From Elusimicrobiota bacterium (lineage in GTDB: Bacteria; Elusimicrobiota; Elusimicrobia; FEN-1173): a DNA stretch of 64,000 nucleotides. Where the stretch lies: the NCBI GenBank assembly GCA_016721625.1, contig JADKHR010000001.1:806001-870000 (forward strand). The letters are read 5' to 3'. Position 1 is the first letter of the stretch. The number at the start of each line of letters is the position of its first letter. The position numbers and the translations under genes were made by a program. Below are positions 17,280-25,349 of this stretch, piece by piece. The notes under the pieces are model-generated. The model did not search any database. It saw only the letters and a program-made list of their open reading frames with translations, and was not told where the DNA came from.

Positions 17280-17359
17280 TTTTCCCGGACAAATGGTTCC
17301 ATGGATGATTTTTTGTAGAATGCCGTCGCGTCCTTTCTTTCCTTTTGGAGAATACGGCC

Positions 17360-20065
17360 ATGGCTCATAAACCGTTAAATAGTTTTGGCACGAATACCGC
17401 CCTGAGAAATTCGGTGTCCTTCTTTTCACTCCCCGCCCTGGGTTCCCGGCTGGGAGTGAACATGGAAAAACTCCCTTATTCCATCCGCGTTTTGTTGGAA
17501 GATTTACTGCGCACGGAAGACGGGCGGTTGGTGACGAAGGAAGATGTCGAGAACCTGGCCCGCTGGACCCCAACAAACCTGCCGGAAAAAGAAATCCCCT
17601 TCATCGCCTCCCGGGTCCTGCTTCAGGATTTCACGGGGGTGCCCGTGGTGGTGGACCTGGCCGCCATGCGGGACGCCGCGGCCTCCTTTGGGGTGGACCC
17701 GAAACGGATCAACCCGCTTTTCCCCGTGGACCTCGTGATCGACCATTCCGTGCAGGTGGACCTTTTCGGTTCCCCCGACGCCTTTCGGAAAAACGCGGAG
17801 ATGGAATACGCCCGGAACCGCGAACGATACGCCTTCCTTAAGTGGGGCCAGAAAGCCCTGCGCAATTTCCGCACCATCCCCCCCGACACGGGGATCGTTC
17901 ACCAAGTGAACCTGGAATATCTGGCCCCCGTGGTGGCGGTGGACCGTTCCGGGACGGACGCCGTGGCTCATTTCGACACGGTGATCGGGACGGATTCCCA
18001 CACCACCATGATCAACGGGCTGGGGGTTTTGGGGTGGGGCGTGGGAGGGATCGAGGCCGAGGCGGCCCTCCTCGGCCAACCCATGGCCCTCTTGATCCCC
18101 GAGGTTTTGGGCGTGCGGATTTCCGGGCGGCTTCCGGTTGGGGCCACGGCCACGGACGCGGTCCTGACCGTCACTCAGCTTTTGCGGAAGAAAAATGTGG
18201 TGGGCAAATTCGTTGAATTTTTCGGGCCGGGACTTTCGGGCCTTTCCCTGCCGGACCGGGCCACCATCGCCAACATGGCTCCCGAGTACGGGGCCACCGC
18301 CGGATTTTTTCCCGTGGACCAGGAAACTTTGGCCTATTTGCGTCTCACCGGCCGGACGGAGGAACAGGTTCAGTTGGTGGAGCTCTATTGCAAAACCCAG
18401 GGGCTTTTCCGGACGGATCAAACCCCCGAACCGTCCTACTCCGACGTTTTGGAACTGGACCTGGGATCCATCGTCCCGTCCATCGCCGGGCCCAAGCGGC
18501 CCCAGGACCGGGTGTCGCTCAAAGACGCAAAGACATCCTTTTTAAAGGCCCTGGCGGCCCCAGTCAAAGAACGCGGGTTTGAACTCCCCGCCGCCGCCCT
18601 CGGGCACAAATCCACCGTCGATGTCGGAGGAAACCGGGCGGAGATCGCCCACGGGAGCGTGGTGCTGGCGGCCATCACGAGTTGCACCAACACGTCCAAC
18701 CCGTCCGTCATGATCGGCGCCGGGCTCCTGGCCAAAAAGGCGGTGGAAAAAGGATTGCGCGTGGCCCCTCATATCAAGACCAGCCTGGCCCCGGGGTCCC
18801 GCGTGGTGACCGATTACTTGGACGCGGCCGGGCTCACGGGCTATTTGGAAAAACTGAATTTTCATCTCGTCGGCTACGGTTGCACCACCTGCATCGGGAA
18901 CAGCGGCCCTTTGCCGGACTCCGTTTCCAAGGCCATCAAAGATGGAAACCTGGTGGCCACGGCCGTGCTTTCCGGAAACCGCAACTTCGAAGGCCGGATC
19001 AACCCCCACGTCAAAGCCAACTACCTGGCTTCCCCCCCGCTGGTGGTGGCCTACGCCTTGGCCGGACGGATGGACGTGGATTTGACCACGGAACCCTTGG
19101 GGCATGGCCCGAAGGGGCCCGTTTATTTAAAGGACATCTGGCCCACGGAAAAAGAGGTTTTGGATGCCGTGCGGAACGCCGTGCGGTCCGACATGTTCAA
19201 AACCCGGTACGCGGTCGCCGCCCGGGGGGACGACCAATGGAACGCGCTGGCCGCCCCTGAGGGAGATCGCTACGGGTGGGACGCCGGGTCCACCTACATC
19301 AAGAAGCCCCCCTACTTTGAGGGCATGGGCCTGGAATCGGGCGTTCTGGCGGACATCCGGGGCGCCCGGGCCCTGGCCGTTTTAGGGGACTCCGTCACCA
19401 CGGACCACATTTCTCCCGCCGGATCCATCGCGGAAGACAGTCCCGCCGGTCGGTATTTGGTCTCCCTCGGGGTCGCCAAGAAAGATTTCAATTCCTACGG
19501 CGCCCGGCGTGGAAACCACGAGGTGATGATCCGCGGCACTTTCGCCAACATTCGATTGAAGAACCTTCTGGTCCCGGGCGTGGAAGGGGGCGTAACCGAG
19601 CATCAACCCTCCGGCGACCGCCTGGCCATTTACGACGCCTCGATCCGCTACCAAAAAGACGGGGTGCCGCTAGTGGTGCTCGCGGGGAAGGAATACGGTT
19701 CCGGCTCCTCCCGCGATTGGGCGGCCAAGGGGACCCGCCTTTTGGGGGTCCGCGCCGTGATCGCCGAGAGTTACGAACGGATTCACCGCTCGAATCTGGT
19801 GGGTATGGGCGTTCTTCCCCTGCAGTTTCTGCCCGGCGAAACCCGCGACACCCTGGGCTTGACCGGGAAAGAACTCTTCGATGTGACGGGGATCGCCGAT
19901 GCCTTGACCCCGCGAAAAATTCTCGCCGTGGCGGCCCGTCGGGCGGACGGATCTTCGGTCTCCTTCCGCGCCTTGGCCCGAGTCGACGCTCCCGTGGAAA
20001 TCGACTACCTGGCCCACGGCGGAATCCTCCCCGCCGTCCTCCGCCAGATCATCAAGGCGGGGTGA
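17360..20065 (+). CDS. acnA: Aconitate hydratase (AcnA type)
   Basis: Isomerises citrate to isocitrate in the TCA cycle. The product is 901 aa, the AcnA/IRP1 length. Cluster-binding cysteines are seen in ITSCTNTSNPSVMIGAG (~442) and GYGCTTCIGNSGPL (~508 and ~511). Other active-site segments are IGTDSHTTMINGLG and LGDSVTTDHISPAG. The swivel-domain signature is EYGSGSSRDWAAKGTRLLG. ATG 17360 follows TTGGAGAA. The in-frame TTG 17345 is less likely because it overlaps that binding site. It stands alone and converges on the NUDIX gene. Confidence 0.97.
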   Translation: MAHKPLNSFGTNTALRNSVSFFSLPALGSRLGVNMEKLPYSIRVLLEDLLRTEDGRLVTKEDVENLARWTPTNLPEKEIPFIASRVLLQDFTGVPVVVDLAAMRDAAASFGVDPKRINPLFPVDLVIDHSVQVDLFGSPDAFRKNAEMEYARNRERYAFLKWGQKALRNFRTIPPDTGIVHQVNLEYLAPVVAVDRSGTDAVAHFDTVIGTDSHTTMINGLGVLGWGVGGIEAEAALLGQPMALLIPEVLGVRISGRLPVGATATDAVLTVTQLLRKKNVVGKFVEFFGPGLSGLSLPDRATIANMAPEYGATAGFFPVDQETLAYLRLTGRTEEQVQLVELYCKTQGLFRTDQTPEPSYSDVLELDLGSIVPSIAGPKRPQDRVSLKDAKTSFLKALAAPVKERGFELPAAALGHKSTVDVGGNRAEIAHGSVVLAAITSCTNTSNPSVMIGAGLLAKKAVEKGLRVAPHIKTSLAPGSRVVTDYLDAAGLTGYLEKLNFHLVGYGCTTCIGNSGPLPDSVSKAIKDGNLVATAVLSGNRNFEGRINPHVKANYLASPPLVVAYALAGRMDVDLTTEPLGHGPKGPVYLKDIWPTEKEVLDAVRNAVRSDMFKTRYAVAARGDDQWNALAAPEGDRYGWDAGSTYIKKPPYFEGMGLESGVLADIRGARALAVLGDSVTTDHISPAGSIAEDSPAGRYLVSLGVAKKDFNSYGARRGNHEVMIRGTFANIRLKNLLVPGVEGGVTEHQPSGDRLAIYDASIRYQKDGVPLVVLAGKEYGSGSSRDWAAKGTRLLGVRAVIAESYERIHRSNLVGMGVLPLQFLPGETRDTLGLTGKELFDVTGIADALTPRKILAVAARRADGSSVSFRALARVDAPVEIDYLAHGGILPAVLRQIIKAG

Positions 20066-20098
20066 ACAGGGTTCCCTTCGCCGCCGGGGCTTCGACGA

Positions 20099-20569
20099 TC
20101 AACGGATCGGGTATAAATGGACCCCGTGGGATTTCAGCCGAAGATTCTTGTAGACGAACTTTCCAGAAAAAAACCTCCGGCCGGCCAGCCATTTCATGAA
20201 AAGGCGGTCTCCTTCCCACAGCGGGAGATGCGGGAGTTGTCGGTCCGGAACCCAGGCGAGATCGCCTTCGGAACAGGGCCGGAGTTTCCCGGAAAAACGC
20301 CGGGCCACAAAGACGAAGACATACCAATCGTCCTCCCCGTCGAACCCTGGAAACGTCAAGAAGCCTTTCCATTCCGGGCGCGTCAGGCGGAGACCGCTTT
20401 CCTCGCGGACTTCGCGGATCACGCATTCCTCGGGCGTTTCCCCGGGAAAAAATTTACCGCCCAGCCCGTTCCATTTCCGGAAATGGATGTCCTTGGGGTT
20501 TTTGACGCGGTGCATCATGAGCGTTTTTCCGCCGCGTTTCAGGTAACAGAGCGTCGCCAGTTTTGTCAT
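20099..20569 (-). CDS. NUDIX hydrolase, 8-oxo-dGTP diphosphatase-like
   Basis: A 156-aa protein. The NUDIX box begins at GGKFFPGETPEECVIREVRE and ends ESGL, with all catalytic Glu residues present. The N-terminus TKLATLCYLKRGGKTLMMHR and the FRKWNGLGGK segment match the 8-oxo-dGTP/MTH1-like group, which cleans oxidised nucleotides from the pool. ATG 20569 is preceded by TGAGGAAA. It diverges from the PuuD-like gene across a 62-bp AT-rich spacer and converges on acnA with a 33-bp gap. Confidence 0.9.
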   Translation of the reverse strand: MTKLATLCYLKRGGKTLMMHRVKNPKDIHFRKWNGLGGKFFPGETPEECVIREVREESGLRLTRPEWKGFLTFPGFDGEDDWYVFVFVARRFSGKLRPCSEGDLAWVPDRQLPHLPLWEGDRLFMKWLAGRRFFSGKFVYKNLRLKSHGVHLYPIR

Positions 20570-20610
20570 GGTTGCAATTTCCTCACTAAAATATTAAATT
20601 ATTACCACTT

Positions 20611-20628
20611 TATAATATATTAGGAGAC
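20611..20628 (+). promoter_or_regulatory. -10 element and ribosome binding site for the PuuD-like gene
   Basis: TATAAT at 20611-20616 in a markedly AT-rich spacer, then TAGGAG about 6 bases before ATG 20632. No good -35 is visible, and the A/T tracts upstream may act as an UP element. Confidence 0.4.
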
Positions 20629-20631
20629 CCT

Positions 20632-21264
20632 ATGGCCCTGACTGACTTCTTTAGCAACTTCAACCTCTTCATGCGTTGGATTCACGTTTTCGCCGGCATC
20701 GTTTGGATCGGCCATCTGTACTTCTTCAACTTCGTCAACCTTCAACTCCAGGCCACGCTGGACGACGCCACCAAGAAAATCGTCAACCCGCAGTTGATCC
20801 CCCGGGCCCTCTGGTGGTTCCGCTGGGGAGCCATGGTGACGTTCCTTTCCGGCTGGACGCTCTTCACCATCGTCTACATGTATCAGCCCGGCATCTGGGG
20901 GCCCACGGACCTCTTTACGAACTTGGAGGGGGTCACCGGCCGAGCCTGGTGGATCTTGATCGGGATGCTCTTGGCGTCCATCATGTGGTTCAACGTTTGG
21001 TTCGTGATCTGGCCCGCCCAGAAAAAGCTTTTCGGCCTGGGCGTGCCCAAAGCCGCGCCGGAATTCCTTCCCGCCATCCGCGCTCGGGCGGCCCTCTTTT
21101 CCCGGGTCAACACGTTCCTTTCGGGCCCCATGCTCTTCGGCATGCTGGCCGCCACCCACTACGGCGCCATCAATCTGCCCACGCTCCTCGTCTTCAGCGC
21201 CATCGCCGTCACCGTCCTCTGGGCGTCCTACCGGCTCTCGGTGCGCGTGGCCCGGGTGTCGTAA
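20632..21264 (+). CDS. PuuD-like integral membrane protein (urate-hydroxylase membrane domain)
   Basis: A 210-aa protein with about five membrane helices. The N-terminus FMRWIHVFAGIVWIGHLYFF has paired His residues that could bind heme. The GAMVTFLSGWTLF, WWILIGMLLASIMWFNVWFV and ALFSRVNTFLSGPMLF segments match the membrane domain of PuuD, predicted to be a urate hydroxylase in other bacteria. The usual C-terminal cytochrome c part is absent. No other purine-degradation gene is near, so urate as substrate is doubtful; a redox role in the membrane is inferred. A strong terminator follows. Confidence 0.7.
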   Translation: MALTDFFSNFNLFMRWIHVFAGIVWIGHLYFFNFVNLQLQATLDDATKKIVNPQLIPRALWWFRWGAMVTFLSGWTLFTIVYMYQPGIWGPTDLFTNLEGVTGRAWWILIGMLLASIMWFNVWFVIWPAQKKLFGLGVPKAAPEFLPAIRARAALFSRVNTFLSGPMLFGMLAATHYGAINLPTLLVFSAIAVTVLWASYRLSVRVARVS

Positions 21265-21288
21265 AGACTCGTTCGTTTTTTCAACTGA

Positions 21289-21325
21289 AAAGGCCCGGGG
21301 ATGTTCCGTTCCCGGGCCTTTTTTT
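21289..21325. terminator. Strong rho-independent terminator
   Basis: AAGGCCCGGG pairs with CCCGGGCCTT across an 11-base interval, followed by seven T on the plus strand. It terminates the PuuD-like gene. The stop codon of the convergent TPM gene lies inside the T-run. Confidence 0.9.
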
Positions 21326-21824
21326 AGAGAATGGCGGGAGTATCGGGGAGTTCGTTGGGATGGGCGCCCTGGGGTGGGAAATGCCGGGCGAGGAGTTGGG
21401 TGGCCCCGTCGATTCCGGCCAGGGATCCGTTTTCGAAATCCCCTTTTCGAAAATGAGCTTCCATGGACCGGCACACCGACTCCCATTCCGCCGGAGAGAT
21501 TCTTTTGTTCAGGCCTCGATCGGCCAATATTTCCACGTCCCGGTCGGCCAAGAGCACATAAATCAAAACCCCGTTGTTGTGCTCGGTGTCCCAGACCCGA
21601 AGGCGGGAGAATAAATCCACCGCCCGCTCCCGGGGAGACTGACCGGCGGCCAACGGACGAAATGGAAGGGTCGCCTCGACCACAAACCGAATCTCCCCCG
21701 CGTGTTTTTTTTCCGAGCTCCGAATGGCCTCCCCCAAGACCTTCAACACCCCCTTGGAAAAACGATGCCGGAGGGCCCAGGGCGGATGGAAAAAGTGTTT
21801 AACCCAACGCCGGATGTTCACCAT
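21324..21824 (-). CDS. TPM-domain protein, soluble paralogue
   Basis: A 166-aa protein with a TPM (YgcG/Psb32) domain: IRFVVEATLP, SRLRVWDTEHNNGVLIYVLLADRDVEILADRGLN. No signal peptide or membrane segment is seen, unlike its neighbour. ATG 21824 overlaps the upstream TPM stop by 7 bp, so the frame extension to 21920 is rejected. The biochemical role of TPM domains is unclear; some have phosphatase activity. It is the last gene of the lemA-TPM-TPM unit. Confidence 0.8.
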   Translation of the reverse strand: MVNIRRWVKHFFHPPWALRHRFSKGVLKVLGEAIRSSEKKHAGEIRFVVEATLPFRPLAAGQSPRERAVDLFSRLRVWDTEHNNGVLIYVLLADRDVEILADRGLNKRISPAEWESVCRSMEAHFRKGDFENGSLAGIDGATQLLARHFPPQGAHPNELPDTPAIL

Positions 21825-22543
21825 CGCCCCGAAGCGCCTCCCCCGCCGAACCCGCCGCCTCCGCCGCCAAATCCCCCCCCACCGCCCAGGCCGCCCCCGG
21901 ACCCGCCGCCGGACGTCCAACCGCCCCGCCCCGACCCGATAAAAGGTCCCCCAAATAATCTCGGCAACAAAACAACCACTCCGAACAAAACGAAAATCCC
22001 GAACCCATCCAAAAGGTGAAAACCGCCGGAATCGGCCGCCGGGGGCGGAGGCAACGGCTCGCCTTGGACGATCCCCAAAATTTTCGCCACGCCAGCCTGA
22101 ATGCCTCCGGCGAAGTCCCCTCCTTTAAATAAGGGGACCATGAATTCCTCGATGATGCGTTTGCAGATGGCGTCGGGGAGAACGCCCTCGAGCCCGTAGC
22201 CGACTTCGATGCGGAGGGCGCGATCCTCCTTGGCCACCAGAAGAAGGGCGCCGTCATCGACGCCTTTGCGGCCGAGTTTCCATTGACTGGCGACCCGGAT
22301 GGAGTATTGTTCGATGGTTTCAGGCTGGGTGGTGGGAACGATGAGAACTGCCACCTGGGAACCCTTCTTCCGCTCGAAGTCCGCCAGAGTGTTTTCGAGA
22401 TCGTCCTGTTGAACAGAGGAAAGGGTCCCGGTCAGATCCGTGACGCGTCGGTGGAGGATCGGGATCGGCATTTCGGCCGCCAGCCATGGGCCGACGGATA
22501 CGAGACCGAGGAGGAAGAGGACGACCCGGGAAACGGTTCTCAT
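21818..22543 (-). CDS. TPM-domain membrane protein with Gly-rich tail (YgcG-like)
   Basis: A 241-aa protein. It has a signal peptide (residues ~1-23, VVLFLLGLVSVGPWLAAEMP), a TPM domain (VTDLTGTLSSVQQDDLENTL, KGSQVAVLIVPTT, LRIEVGYGLEGVLPDA), one membrane helix near 175-195 (GFGIFVLFGVVVLLPRLF) and an extremely Gly-rich C-terminus. This is the standard YgcG layout, with an external domain and a Gly-rich tail. It follows lemA by 38 bp, a widely conserved pairing. The function of the pair is not established. Confidence 0.88.
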   Translation of the reverse strand: MRTVSRVVLFLLGLVSVGPWLAAEMPIPILHRRVTDLTGTLSSVQQDDLENTLADFERKKGSQVAVLIVPTTQPETIEQYSIRVASQWKLGRKGVDDGALLLVAKEDRALRIEVGYGLEGVLPDAICKRIIEEFMVPLFKGGDFAGGIQAGVAKILGIVQGEPLPPPPAADSGGFHLLDGFGIFVLFGVVVLLPRLFGGPFIGSGRGGWTSGGGSGGGLGGGGGFGGGGGGFGGGGASGRW

Positions 22544-22581
22544 GGAGGTTCCCCCACCGGAACGAGAAGGCGAGGGAGGGA

Positions 22582-23181
22582 TTATCGGTCGGACGGCCCG
22601 CCGAAGTCAACGACGGGAGGAGTGGAAATGGCTTTTTCGTTTTCCACGGTAAAGTTCGGTTTCACCTTGTAGCCGAACATTTTCGCCGTCAGGTTGGTGG
22701 GAAATCGACGAACGGTGAGGTTATATTCCTGAACCGCGGCGATGTAACGGCCCCGAGCCACGGTGATCCTGTTTTCCGTGCCCTCCAGTTGGGCTTGGAG
22801 ATCCTGGAAATTCCGATCGGATTTGAGCTGGGGATAGTTCTCGGTCACGACCAAGAGGCGCTGAAGCGCCCCTGAAAGTTCCCCTTGAGTCGATTGAAAT
22901 TTGGCGAAAGCCTGGGGATCGTTCAGCGTTTCCGGGGTCACTTGAAGGCCGCCCACGCGGGACCGGGCTTCCGTGACGCCCAACAAAACGTCTTTCTCCT
23001 GTTTGGCGAACCCCTTGACCGTGCTGACTAAATTAGGGATCAAGTCCGTCCGCCGCTGATATTGGTTGACGACCTCCGCCCAAGACGATTGGATGGTTTC
23101 ATCCGTCGTTTGGAACGTGTTATACCCGCACCCCGATAAAAAGGCGAGCGACGCCAGGAAAAGGAATGTTTGTTTTTTCAT
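22582..23181 (-). CDS. lemA: LemA family lipoprotein
   Basis: A 199-aa protein with a lipoprotein signal (FLFLASLAFLSGCGYN, lipobox Cys near residue 18). The LemA core has IQSSWAEVVNQYQRRTDLIPNLV and a long helical region ending FPTNLTAKMFGYKVKPNF. LemA proteins are helical envelope proteins found beside TPM genes. The start lies 11 bases after the etfA stop, so it may be co-transcribed with the Etf genes. Confidence 0.92.
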   Translation of the reverse strand: MKKQTFLFLASLAFLSGCGYNTFQTTDETIQSSWAEVVNQYQRRTDLIPNLVSTVKGFAKQEKDVLLGVTEARSRVGGLQVTPETLNDPQAFAKFQSTQGELSGALQRLLVVTENYPQLKSDRNFQDLQAQLEGTENRITVARGRYIAAVQEYNLTVRRFPTNLTAKMFGYKVKPNFTVENEKAISTPPVVDFGGPSDR

Positions 23182-23192
23182 GAGCGGCCCCC

Positions 23193-24466
23193 TTAATGAC
23201 CCCGGCGTTTTTTGATTTCGGCGGTGATGGCGGGGATGATCTCAAAGAGGTCTCCCTCGATGGAGAGGGTGGCCATTTTGTTCATGGAAGATTCGCCGTC
23301 TTTGTTGATGGAAATAATGACCTCGCTGGAACTCATGCCGGCCAAGTGCTGGATCTGGCCGGAGATACCGGCGGCCACGTAAAGTTTTGGACGGACCGTG
23401 CGGCCCGTCAGACCGACTTGGTGCCGGTAAGGGATCCAACCCGCGTCCACCGCGGCCCGGCTGGCGCCCACGGCCCCTTTCAATTCGTTGGCGAGGGCTT
23501 CCAGGGGCTTAAATCCTTCCTCGCTCCCAACGCCGCGGCCCCCGGCCACGATCACTTCCGCGGCCGTGATGTCTTGGGCCTCTCCCTTTTCGGCTTCGAA
23601 GCGCACAAAGCGGGTGCGTTGTTTCCACTTCGACGGGTCCACCGGCACCGTCACCACGCTCCCCGTGCGTCCCGGTTCTCGGGGCGAGCGGGGGAACGCC
23701 ATGGGTCGTACCGTCGCCATCTCGGGCCGGTGCTTCTCGCACAAAATCGTCGCCATCAGGTTGCCGCCGAAAGACGGCCGCGTCGCGTGGAGCATGCGCG
23801 TGGCGGGGTCGATGGCCAATTCGGTGGCGTCCGCCGTGATGCCGGTGTTGGCCGTAATGGCCACCCGGGAACCGAAAGAACGACCGATGGTGGAGGCCGG
23901 AAGCAATAGCTTGTTTGGCTTCTCCTTCAAAATCAGGTCCGTGAGGGCCTGGGTGTAAAGTTCATCGACGAAATTGGCAAGGGAAGGGTGGTCCACCACA
24001 TAGACGATGTCGGCCCCGTGCTCGATCAGTTCCTGGGCCTGGGAGCCCACATTTTGACCGATCAACACGGCGGCCACCTTTTCGCCCAAGGTCCCCGCGA
24101 GGGTCCTCGCCAGGCCCAGCAGTTCAAAGGCCGTGGGAACTAGCTTACCGTGCCGCATTTCCGCGTAAATCCAGACGTTTTTATACAACGCGGCGTCCAC
24201 CGTGGTTTTGCCCTCCACTTTTTCCTTCATCATCGTAATGGCGTGGAAGACGTTCTTGTTTTTTGATTTCTCGCCCAGCTTGTCGCAGGCTTCGACGCAG
24301 GCGTTGCAGAAGATGCACTTGGCCTCGTCGATGACGGCGAGCTTCCGCCAAGGGACTCCCGCCTCCTTGACGCGATCCACCATGTCGATGCAGGACACGG
24401 GACAAACCTTTGCGCAGGAGGTGCACCGGTGCAACGGTCTTTCGTGACGAAAATAGTATTGGGCAT
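23193..24466 (-). CDS. etfA: Electron-transfer flavoprotein alpha subunit with N-terminal ferredoxin domain, frameshifted
   Basis: The EtfA part has the C-terminal FAD-binding segment VGLTGRTVRPKLYVAAGISG and EVIISINKD. Ahead of it lies a two-cluster ferredoxin domain (CTSCAKVCPVSC and CIFCNACVEACD), as in CarE of bifurcating caffeyl-CoA reductase. The first codons (ATG 24466, MPNTIFVTKDRCTG) are in a different frame. One missing base near 24425-24426 (RC ggttgc read as ggtgc) restores RCTGCTSCAKVCPVSC, completing the cluster ligands. The break is thus probably a sequence error. It lies 2 bases after etfB. The fusion points to ferredoxin-coupled electron transfer. Confidence 0.9.
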
Positions 24467-24468
24467 GG

Positions 24469-25278
24469 TTAAATGAGTTTCATCTCTTGGAGTTTGTCGA
24501 CCAAGGCCTTGGCCTTGTCCTGGGGCGTGGCCCCGGCGATGGAGACCCCGCCTTTCCGCGGGGGCGGGTTGAACGATTTGGCGACGACGGTGGGGGAGCC
24601 CCCGAGACCGATGCATTTCTTGTCGGCCTCGATGTCGTCCTCGTTCCATTTGGGGATCACGGCTTTCTTGGCGGCCATCTTGCCCCGAAGCGACGACACC
24701 CGGGGCTCGTTGATCTCTTTGACCACGGCGATCACCGCGGGGAGATCCATTTCCAAAACATCCACCCCGTCCTCCATCAGGCGGTGGACCACGATCTTTT
24801 TATCGTCGATGGACTCCACCTTTTTGACATAGGCGACGTTGGGCCAATCCAACCAGGCGCCGATGCCGGGTCCCACGTGCCCGGTGTCGCCGTCGTTGGT
24901 CTGCTTGCCGCAGATCACTAAATGGACGGGTCCCTTCTCCTTCATGATCTTTTCGATGCCTTTGAACAGGGTGTAGGAGGTGGCCCAGGTGTCGGCCCCG
25001 GCGAAAGCCCGGCTGGTGAGATGGAAGGCTTGGTCCGCTCCCCGGGCGATGGCCTCGCGGAGAGATTCCTCCGCCTGGGGCGGCCCCATGGTCAGAACGG
25101 ACACGGTGGTTCCCGGCACGCGTTCTTTGATCCGAACGGCCTCCTCAATACCATATTCGTCGAACGGGTTGATGGCGGCGGCCATGCCTTCCCGCTTCAA
25201 CGTGCCCGTGACCGGATCGATTTGAATGTTCGAAGTGGCGGGTGTCTGCTTGATGCAAACGACGATGTGGAGGCCCAT
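24469..25278 (-). CDS. etfB: Electron-transfer flavoprotein beta subunit
   Basis: A 269-aa EtfB: HIVVCIKQTPATSNIQIDP at the N-terminus, INPFDEYGIEEAVRIKE, the AMP/FAD-binding segment VICGKQTNDGDTGHVGPGIG, and the signature DLPAVIAVVKEINEPR. Forms a heterodimer with the ferredoxin-fused EtfA. The NDGDTGHVGP stretch matches bifurcating Etfs more than mitochondrial ones, where the beta subunit normally holds AMP rather than FAD; this reading is tentative. It is preceded by a good promoter and follows the acyl-CoA dehydrogenase gene. Confidence 0.93.
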   Translation of the reverse strand: MGLHIVVCIKQTPATSNIQIDPVTGTLKREGMAAAINPFDEYGIEEAVRIKERVPGTTVSVLTMGPPQAEESLREAIARGADQAFHLTSRAFAGADTWATSYTLFKGIEKIMKEKGPVHLVICGKQTNDGDTGHVGPGIGAWLDWPNVAYVKKVESIDDKKIVVHRLMEDGVDVLEMDLPAVIAVVKEINEPRVSSLRGKMAAKKAVIPKWNEDDIEADKKCIGLGGSPTVVAKSFNPPPRKGGVSIAGATPQDKAKALVDKLQEMKLI

Positions 25279-25316
25279 GGGTTCTCTTTCCAGACGGTTA
25301 AGTGGAGGTGCGCTCT

Positions 25317-25345
25317 ATTTTACAATCCGCGGTCGGCCGATGCAA
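25317..25345 (-). promoter_or_regulatory. Promoter upstream of etfB
   Basis: On the minus strand: TTGCAT, 17-bp spacer, TAAAAT. It lies in the 71-bp gap after the dehydrogenase gene. A short hairpin, AACCCG-TTAGG-CGGGTT at 25344-25360, overlaps the dehydrogenase stop and might attenuate read-through. Confidence 0.55.
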
Positions 25346-25349
25346 CCCG

